A DNA stretch of 64,000 bases from Diplodia intermedia (Eukaryota > Ascomycota > Dothideomycetes > Botryosphaeriales > Botryosphaeriaceae). The stretch spans positions 124,001-188,000 of the forward strand of contig JAKEKT010000051.1 in the NCBI GenBank assembly GCA_021495925.1. The letters run 5' to 3'. Below are positions 57,466 through 64,000 of the stretch, piece by piece. A program made the translations under genes and the position numbers. Numbering within the stretch: position 1 is the first letter of the stretch; the number at the start of each line of letters is the position of its first letter. The notes below the pieces were generated by a model that worked only from the letters and a program-made list of their open reading frames with translations, was not told the DNA's origin and searched no databases.

Positions 57466-58224
57466 ATGCCGGAAGTCAAGCAGAGGTCTGGCCTCATCCG
57501 CGGCCTGAACGCTGGCCACGTACGTTCCTATTCCTACCCATCGCGCCCGCCGAATTTTCGAGCTGCGACCCGCGGCACCGCTGCCGCTCTTGCGAAGCCC
57601 GTAAATCGCTAACGAAGTGTTCGTTCCCGCTCTATAGAAGGTCACCCCCCACCAGCCCAAGACCAAGATCTCGAGGACCAAGGGTCACCTCAGCAAGCGC
57701 ACCGCTTTCGTTAGGGATGTTGTCAAGGAGGTTTCTGGGTACGTTTGGGCCTAGTCCAATAAGCACGCACGCATGCACGCATACACCAAAAGGAGAGCAG
57801 GAACGGGCAGATTAAGCTGCAACACACCAAAGGACACCCGCCTCGGCCGAAGCATTGACACAAGATTGGGCTTGTGTGTGATCGATGGGTTGGACAATCG
57901 TGGCTGACGGTTTGCCTTTACAGTCTTGCCCCGTACGAGCGCCGTGTGATCGAACTCCTTCGCAACAGCAAGGACAAGCGCGCCAGGAAGCTCGCCAAGA
58001 AGAGGGTACGTCGTCTCGAACCTTCGCACAACAAACACAAATGCAATCTCGGCCGACACCATGCTTTCCGATCACTATATTCATATCTTCACGACCACGC
58101 AATACGCTATCAGACCCCCAGCATGCTGACACATCCGCAACAGCTCGGTACCTTCGGCCGTGCCAAGAGAAAGGTCGATGAGATGACCAAGGTTATCGCC
58201 GAGGCCCGCAGAGCCGGTCACTAA
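57466..58224 (+). CDS. RPL36: 60S ribosomal protein eL36
   Basis: Four exons: 57466-57519, 57638-57738, 57924-58005 and 58144-58224, about 105 residues. The protein runs MPEVKQRSGLIRGLNAGH, then KTKISRTKGHLSKRT, LAPYERRVIELLRNSKDKRARKLAKKR and LGTFGRAKRKVDEM, ending EARRAGH, a normal eL36. The introns (118, 185 and 138 bp) are two to three times longer than elsewhere in the window, a common trait of ribosomal protein genes. It converges on UBX4. Confidence 0.97.
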
Positions 58225-58673
58225 GCGAGGGGATAAGAGCAACTTTCCGGTCACCAGGGTTCTTTTTCTCCTTCGCTTTCCAGACGTTGGGGGGCTTATG
58301 GGATACGCTGCTTCTGCTGTTCGGAACAAAAATGGATGGTCTTTGCATGATTGAGAGACGATGGGACTTCCCCCACCAAAATCACACCCCGGGTCAGAGG
58401 AGTCTTCTGATAGGTCTCTAACGAAAATCCGATAAAAAGCGGCGTCTGCCTCCCATTTCAATTGCTCCGGGTCGTTGGTGAATCGCTTGCAGTCACGTTC
58501 ACGTGTGGCAAACTTACTCCAGAAGATTTAGCAGGCTCATGTATCCGTAAGGTAAGCTGCTACGATAGTTGTCTATCAAATCACTCGCAAAGCTACTATT
58601 CGGCACCGACGTCCAATGAAACACCGCCCAATGCACACACTTGCCGCGCCGAAAAGAGAAATAGCACAGCTAT
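58225..58673. other. Convergent intergenic region RPL36 / UBX4
   Basis: 449 bp of 3' flanking sequence; nothing further seen. Confidence 0.5.
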
Positions 58674-60281
58674 CTACTTCCTGCCCTTGAACAAACCTTT
58701 GTTCAGCATAGCCTTCAGCTTCGACTCCTTGTCTCCAGAGCTCGCTTGCTTCTTGGCCGGCGGCGCGTTTTCCAGTCCAGCGTTTGCCTTCGCCTTCGCG
58801 TCCGAAGCGGAGGCGGCCGGCGGCTCCTTGACCGTCATCTCATGTCCCTTCGCGTACCATTCCTCCTTCAAGCTGCGCGACGTCCGCGCCGCGCCGCTCG
58901 CGCTATCCTCCCACACCAAGTTAAGCAGCTGCCGGCCCTGAAAGCCGAGATCCGCGACCAAGCGCTTGCCGTCGTCCTTGAGGGTGACGAGCGGGCCGCG
59001 AGCGCCGGGGTACTTGAGCGTGAAAGGTTGGTCTGGGTGCGCGAGCACACCGCGCACGCATGCGTACAGCGCGGCGGCCTTCTCCTGGTTGCCAAAGCGC
59101 GCCTCGACGTGCGACGTGTCGGGCAAGCGGACGCGAATCGTCACGCCCTCGATGGCGGCGAGCTTCTCCGCTTTGGCCTGCTCGGCTGCGGCGAGCTCCG
59201 CGTCCGAGGCGAGGCGCTTGTTCTTGCCCGCATTTTGAAGCAGTGCTTGATGCGATTTGGCGTGGTCAACAGTTGGAATGTAGTCTTCTTCATGGTAAGC
59301 GGTGTTGCGGACTGCGGCTGGGGTGCTCGAGGTCGAGGGGGTATAGATTATCATGGGCCGTTGGTCAGGACCGGTGACTGTGTCTGGGGAGGAAACATCG
59401 GCCTCGAGGGCAGGTGCTGCTTCTGCTGCGGGTGCTGGGGTAGGTGTTGTGTCCTCTTTTGTAGTCGGAACGACATCCTCCATTGCTGATGTGGAGGGCT
59501 CTGGCGGATTAGGCTCTCCAGGAACATTCTCGAGAGTTGCCTGGGTCGCAGCTTCTGGTGTCGCTGTAGAAGTACCTGCGTCACTGGCATGAACACCCTG
59601 TGCTTCCTTTGTTGCCTCCGGCGTTTCAACGGCCTTGAAGTATCCAGATATCTCGGCCATGGCTTCCTCCAGGGACCTGCCGCTATCTCTGAACGAACAG
59701 CGGAGCAGTTGGCTACCGCCTGTGAGCCCATGTTGTGCCAACGTCTTCTGCAAGTCTGTGAATGTGCCTACTTCCTTCCCCATGATGTTGAAAACCGGCA
59801 TCTCGTAGTTTAGTCGGCCGGCACCAGAGCCACCGGAATTGGTGATGGCCACGCCCCTCTGCGTGAGGTTCAAGTTCTTCTCTGACACGGTCTCAAATAT
59901 GCGGAGAACCTGCCATAGTGAGGTGTTGCTGGGAAATTTGTGTGTGAGGCGCTGTTGCTCGAGTTGGATGGCGATGTTGACGACGGTAGGTGAACGGGAG
60001 CCTTGCACAAGGTCCAGCTTAGCGCCAGGCGGGAGGTTCGCAAGTCTAACGGTACGGGACAGGTCGACGGGTTTGTTGTTGTATCTAGTCACAGCATTAG
60101 CAAAGCGGCTTGCGGCATGGAAGGGTAGCTTGCGGGGCAAATACTTGAGGGTGAAATTGTCGGGGTTGAGGGCCAGCTTGGCACAGGCCTCGCTGAGGAC
60201 CTCGGTGAGGTGCTTGGTCGGCGTGGTCTTGATGCGGGCAGTGCGGGCGGCCGTGTCTACCACGACGACGTGAGACGCCAT
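58674..60281 (-). CDS. UBX4: UBX-domain protein, TUG/ASPSCR1/Ubx4 type
   Basis: Two exons, 60145-60281 and 58674-60084, about 515 residues. The 60-bp intron (60085-60144) contains no stop and is a multiple of three, so the unspliced frame is also open. Splicing joins NFTLK to YNNKPVDLSRTVRLANLPPGAKLDLV, which restores the TUG-UBL1 fold (about 1-80). A middle Ala/Pro/Thr/Glu-rich region leads to a basic helix (LASDAELAAAEQAKAEKLA) and a UBX domain near 370-455 (TIRVRLPDTSHVEARF, PFTLKYPGARGPLV, LGFQGRQLLNLVWED). The C-terminus is Lys-rich. Family role: a Cdc48/p97 cofactor; yeast Ubx4 affects Cdc48 in ERAD, animal TUG disassembles p97 hexamers. Confidence 0.9.
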   Translation of the reverse strand: MASHVVVVDTAARTARIKTTPTKHLTEVLSEACAKLALNPDNFTLKYLPRKLPFHAASRFANAVTRYNNKPVDLSRTVRLANLPPGAKLDLVQGSRSPTVVNIAIQLEQQRLTHKFPSNTSLWQVLRIFETVSEKNLNLTQRGVAITNSGGSGAGRLNYEMPVFNIMGKEVGTFTDLQKTLAQHGLTGGSQLLRCSFRDSGRSLEEAMAEISGYFKAVETPEATKEAQGVHASDAGTSTATPEAATQATLENVPGEPNPPEPSTSAMEDVVPTTKEDTTPTPAPAAEAAPALEADVSSPDTVTGPDQRPMIIYTPSTSSTPAAVRNTAYHEEDYIPTVDHAKSHQALLQNAGKNKRLASDAELAAAEQAKAEKLAAIEGVTIRVRLPDTSHVEARFGNQEKAAALYACVRGVLAHPDQPFTLKYPGARGPLVTLKDDGKRLVADLGFQGRQLLNLVWEDSASGAARTSRSLKEEWYAKGHEMTVKEPPAASASDAKAKANAGLENAPPAKKQASSGDKESKLKAMLNKGLFKGRK

Positions 60282-61288
60282 GCTGCGCGGAGCACGCTGA
60301 GCGAGGAGACGCCGATGATGGTGTAGTGTAGTAGGTTGAGTAGGCGGGACCGCGAACAATCGACCGAGTGGCGGCGGCGGGTCTCGCGAATGTTGCGGAC
60401 AGCTTCGCGAATGAAGAAGGAGTGCGCAAGAATGATCAAAATGTCCTTCTCAAAACGCGTCGCGGTGATGCCGGCAAGCTGTTGTGCCATCGCTGGGTAG
60501 GTAGGTGCACAGCGGGGGAGCTGCGGACCGAAGCTTATGGAAGGCGTGGCGCGCCCATAAAAGATTACGAAAACCGAGCTGGCTGTGCACGCAATGCAGC
60601 GCGCGCCCCGAAATGCTTACCTGGCTGCTGTATGCTCTGTCGAAGGACATGGAGTAGAGTCAGTCGCATCAGGCTGACGTTGCCCACAACGGCCGTGCCG
60701 CCCCGCCAGTGATGCCACGCCTCACGGTCTCTGCCCGCTTTGTCGATGTTCTCGATGACCGCAGCACAGCGGGCGACAGAAGAAATTGGTCCTCCCATGG
60801 ATAGTGCGTTAGATCCATGGGTAGTTGAGTCCAAGATCTGGACGTATTTGTACATTTTTTAAGAGTCGTATCTTCGTCCGGATATTGGATTCGACTGCCT
60901 ACGGAGGAGTGGTAACGTCGTTGATGGGCCAATCTCTTTTGTCACCCGCTGTGGCCGCCACCATTTCAACCCACATCGATCACGACAACCATTAGTAACT
61001 CCTTATACAGAGGCTTGACAGCCCAGTAATACTACCATGATAATTTGCCAACGCTTGCAGTTCTTTTCCTTTCATATATCAGCTCTACACTAGACAACAG
61101 TCCTTCCCCCTTCAGCTTGGGATATGAGCTTGCATAGGAGCGGTTTCATCCGCTTTTTGATAGTGTTACCCGGTTCTCCCGAGATTTATTGCTAACGGCG
61201 ATAAAAGAATCCATTTTGTTAAAATACAAACGTACAGAGCAAGGAAGAAAAGGTAAAAGAAGGCACTGTGTATTGTTCTTTGTCCATT
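60282..61288. other. Intergenic region with fold-back copy C
   Basis: 1 kb between the UBX4 start and the 3' end of the secreted-protein gene. A minus-strand frame from 60490 (MAQQLAGITATRFEKD) lies upstream of and overlaps the UBX4 start; it is probably leader sequence. Copy C sits at 60814-60912, and DNA from 60.95 to 61.28 kb is A+T-rich. Confidence 0.5.
60814..60912. mobile_element. MITE-like fold-back element, copy C
   Basis: The left arm (GGGTAGTTGAGTCCAAGATC, then TGGACGTATTTG) pairs with the reverse complement of the right arm (GGCAGTCGAATCCAATATCC, then GGACGAAGATAC). The loop contains a T-tract. It differs from copy B mainly by transitions. Confidence 0.6.
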
Positions 61289-61987
61289 TTAGCATTTCTG
61301 CCCAGGGTACGGGCACGTTTTATTAGACGAAGAAGTCTTGGGCGGCATCGATGAAGATGACTTGGTCGACGAGGATGACCTGGTAGTCTTGTGTTCGGAT
61401 TTGGGCGACTGACATTTTTCGCCTGGGTATGGGTAAGGGCAATGCCTTCCTTTTGACCAGGTGGATGTAGCCGACGACTTGGGTGTAACCGTGGACCTAG
61501 TCGGCTCTTTGGTGATTGTGATAAAGACGGTCTTCTCAGGCTGTGGCCCGCGAGCCTCAATGACGTTTTTGGCACCGACAGCGCTTTCTCCCGAATGAGT
61601 GGCCGTCGAGCCGACATCAGCGCTGAGGGAGGCCTGGTATGAGATGAAGACAGGGCTCGGTCCGATGTCCTCGGTAGGCATCGGGAGGGCACTCAGAGCT
61701 TCCCCGAATAAAACAGCCGTGGTTTCCGTCCGCTCAAGGCTCACGCCGCCGGTCTCACGGGCATGGAGAGGGAGGAGAGATATTGTTTTCGTAATTGTAG
61801 AAGTCCGTCCCGGCAGATTCAGAAAGCCATCGGGCCATGTCATCGTCTTGGTCGTCTTCGTGGTCATTATCTTAGGAGGATGGATGGTGATGACTTCGGG
61901 ATAGGAGATGGTGTTAGTCTTCGCTGGGGCGGCCTCCACAAGGGCCTTGCTGGCAAGGAATGCAAGGATGAAAGTGCTAGAAATCAT
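61289..61987 (-). CDS. Small secreted protein with Cys-Pro tail repeats
   Basis: A single exon of 232 residues from the ATG at 61987; an in-frame ATG at 62131 would add 48 residues but would bury the signal peptide. Residues 1-20 (MISSTFILAFLASKALVEAA) are a convincing signal peptide ending near APA. The body is Thr/Ser/Pro-rich with TTKTTKTMTWPDG and ITITKEPTRSTVTP-type stretches, likely O-glycosylated. The C-terminus carries two cysteine-bracketed repeats, CPYPYPGEKC and a terminal CPYPGQKC, separated by a Ser/Thr-rich spacer. I recognise no family. The layout fits a cell-wall or secreted (effector-like) protein; the function is unknown. Confidence 0.7.
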   Translation of the reverse strand: MISSTFILAFLASKALVEAAPAKTNTISYPEVITIHPPKIMTTKTTKTMTWPDGFLNLPGRTSTITKTISLLPLHARETGGVSLERTETTAVLFGEALSALPMPTEDIGPSPVFISYQASLSADVGSTATHSGESAVGAKNVIEARGPQPEKTVFITITKEPTRSTVTPKSSATSTWSKGRHCPYPYPGEKCQSPKSEHKTTRSSSSTKSSSSMPPKTSSSNKTCPYPGQKC

Positions 61988-63158
61988 AATGGCACCTGTA
62001 CCAATATGCGACGTAGGGAGATGTCCGGGATTGTTAGTTGGGGTATAAGAGCCGTTTGTGTCAAATTCACAGAAGTTGGTAGATTTGAATAGCGCGTACT
62101 GTTCGGCCGTTGGTATAGAAATTTGCGACATGACGAGGACCTCGACTTAAATAGAAGAGGCATTATTATTTAACCGCAACGGCTGGAACAAATGCTTTGT
62201 GTGGCCCTGTTGAAGCTAAGAGAAAGAATGAGACTGAGCAATGAGGATAAAGAATCCATTGTCAAATGCTCTTCAAGCATTATTGAGGCGCCATTAATAG
62301 AAACCATAGAGGCGTGTAGGATTGCTTTGTTCTCCAGTGAAGGTGGCTGAGAAGCCGTGAGAGAAAAAAAAAGAGAAAAAAAAAAGGAAGACTGTGCTCC
62401 GGGTTTGTTTGCAAACCTAGAGGTCTCAATCGGGAGTCGTGTGTCAAGCACGCGATGTAGGAACAGAGAATGTGAAACAGGCGAACATAGTAGGGTTGTA
62501 TCCGGTAGAGCAAACAAAACAGAGGTATACCATCCAGCAATGTGTAGAGATTGCCAAAACGTCTCGAGGGGTATGTCAAAGAGGCGGAAGTGAGCGATCC
62601 GAAGATCGGAGCAGACCGGGTCCAGGCCGAGGCAGGGGTAAACAAGGCAGCCGTGCCTCAAGATCCGTTCGACGGTGATGATGAAGACAATGCGAGACCT
62701 CGATGACCCGGAAAACATCTGTTTGCCATGCGATAGACTGGTTGATCAGCTGGGGATATAGTTTCCTCCGGGTGACCGGGGTCCGTGATGAGGCTCAAAA
62801 TAGCACGCCCGACGCGGATAATACGTGCGTGGAGTCCGACGAGGCGTTATGGCAAGCAGCTGAGTCTCCAAGATTCCGCGACCGCCATTGGGCATGTCCG
62901 AGCAAGACCAAGATGGGAGCGCTTGAGAAGTCGGGCTGCGCGATGAGGTTGTTGGTTGTTGGCATCATTGACCGCGGACGAGCGGTTTGTGCTTACCCCC
63001 AAGGCTCGTGATTGGCCCAGCTGAAGCGGGAAGCTACGAGATTTGTTCTTACCGCAGCGACCGACTCCAACTCCCCGTAACCCGCCTGCAGCCCGCTCCA
63101 TTGCCTCTCCCCTCCACAATCGCTATCGTCGCCGGGTGACGGCCAGCTCCACATCAAC
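61988..63158. other. Upstream regions of the secreted protein and CYT1
   Basis: About 1.2 kb between divergent starts. It contains two A-rich tracts around 62365-62390 and chance frames on both strands. No gene I would defend. Confidence 0.45.
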
Positions 63159-64000
63159 ATGTTGGCTAGATCGAGCCTCCGTTCGGCGCGCACCGTCGGC
63201 ACCGCTGCACGCAGCTCCGCCAACAGGATAGGCACGGTACGTCCAACTCGCCCATCCGCCGTCGCCGCGGGCGCCATCACGGCCGTCGATCATCAATGCC
63301 TCAACGCGAAGGCCGTAGCTGATCCTGTATCGTGCAGCGCTCTGCGTCCGGCTCCAGCGGCCCTGCCGAGGAGGCCGCCTCTTGGAAGTCCACCCTCGCT
63401 GGCTCCGCTGCCACCGCCGTCGCCATCGGATCCATTGGCTGGTATTATCATCTCTACGGCCGCAATGCTTACGCTATGACTCCGGCGGAGGAGGGGTGAG
63501 TCGCACATACCGAACGGTTGATGGAGGCGTTGGGCTTCTCGTGCCAGCACCAACTGCAGCCATCAGCCGACAGGCCGTAGCACCAGAGCTAACATGGGAC
63601 CAGCCTGCACCCCACTCAGTATCCGTGGGAGCACGCCAAGTGGAACAAGACCTTCGACCACCAGGCGTAAGTATCGTACGCGGCGCTTCACAGCCCATCG
63701 CAAGCACTGATTATGAGGCAGTCTCCGCCGCGGTTTCCAGGTCTACCGTGAAGTCTGCGCATCTTGCCACTCTCTTGCGCGTATCCCCTACCGCAGTCTC
63801 GTCGGTACCGTTATGACCGTCGATGAGGCCAAGGCACTTGCCGAGGAGAACGAGTACGACACCGAGCCCAACGACGAGGGCGAGATCGAGAAGCGCCCCG
63901 GAAAGCTGTCCGACTACCTGCCCAGCCCCTACAAGAACGACGAGGCTGCTCGTGCTGCCAACAGCGGTGCTCTACCTCCGGATCTCAGCTTGATGGTCAA
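63159..64000 (+). CDS. CYT1: Cytochrome c1, heme protein of complex III (3' end cut off)
   Basis: Four exons seen: 63159-63236, 63338-63495, 63604-63666 and 63722 to the window end, with 192 residues visible. A basic presequence (MLARSSLRSARTVGTAARSS) is followed by a hydrophobic sorting segment (SATAVAIGSIGWYYHLYG). Then come GLHPTQYPWEHAKWNKTFDHQALRRGFQVYREV-type sequence across two splice sites and the heme-binding CASCH (Cys112, Cys115, His116), followed by RIPYRSLVGT. The DYLPSPYKNDEAAR and PPDLSLMVK blocks close the visible part. Family role: electron transfer from the Rieske protein to cytochrome c in the inner membrane. The gene continues beyond 64000. Confidence 0.95.

Noticed and set aside
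62170..62718. 182-codon minus-strand frame between the secreted protein and CYT1
   Set aside because: Leu/Ser/Phe-rich reading of A-rich tracts with no domain; likely chance.

Overview
This window is nuclear DNA from a filamentous ascomycete (Pezizomycotina). The evidence is short GT-AG introns, mostly 46-80 bp, in nearly every gene. There is also a fungal gene set (psi-factor oxygenase, Msn2/SebA-type stress regulator, CYP51, Mdm31/32, Sfk1), G+C-rich coding DNA, and a small AT-rich island that looks like RIP-decayed DNA. A Dothideomycete is my best guess, but that is inference from overall gene character. I saw no viral sequence, CRISPR array, rRNA or convincing tRNA.

Layout. 0-8 kb: CYM1 (mitochondrial presequence protease), POLD2/Pol31 (DNA polymerase delta small subunit) and a small His-rich tail-anchored protein. 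8-28 kb is gene-poor: a thioredoxin/PITH protein, an Msn2/SebA-type C2H2 stress factor with 5.7 kb of gene-free DNA upstream, DPH6 (diphthamide synthetase), then a (CA)n tract and the AT-rich island. 28-47 kb is dense: PEX10, CYP51, RAD53/CHK2, ATG10, MSL1 (U2B''), ARC40, MDM31/32, PNO1 and a 12-exon linoleate dioxygenase/P450 (ppo). 48-64 kb: a DUF2235 alpha/beta hydrolase head-to-head with ppo, two 20S proteasome beta subunits (PRE7, PRE4) flanking an HCNGP-domain protein, SFK1, RPL36, a UBX4/TUG-like protein, a small Cys/Pro-tailed secreted protein, and the 5' part of cytochrome c1 (CYT1), cut by the window end.

Most genes are unrelated housekeeping genes. Several share short bidirectional promoters (RAD53/ATG10, MSL1/ARC40, MDM31/PNO1, PRE7/HCNGP) or converge. 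The one pairing that suggests a shared pathway is ppo with the DUF2235 hydrolase, an oxygenase and a possible lipase that could act in oxylipin signalling.

The most notable unexplained structure is a family of about 90-bp fold-back (MITE-like) elements. Five paired-arm copies and one half copy lie between genes (8.3, 38.5, 42.5, 42.9, 53.3 and 60.9 kb). They share an inverted arm with core GTCCGGACGTAGGTGT and differ mainly by C/T and G/A transitions. Exon boundaries were read by eye from splice signals, frame continuity and family knowledge; no alignment or transcript data were used.
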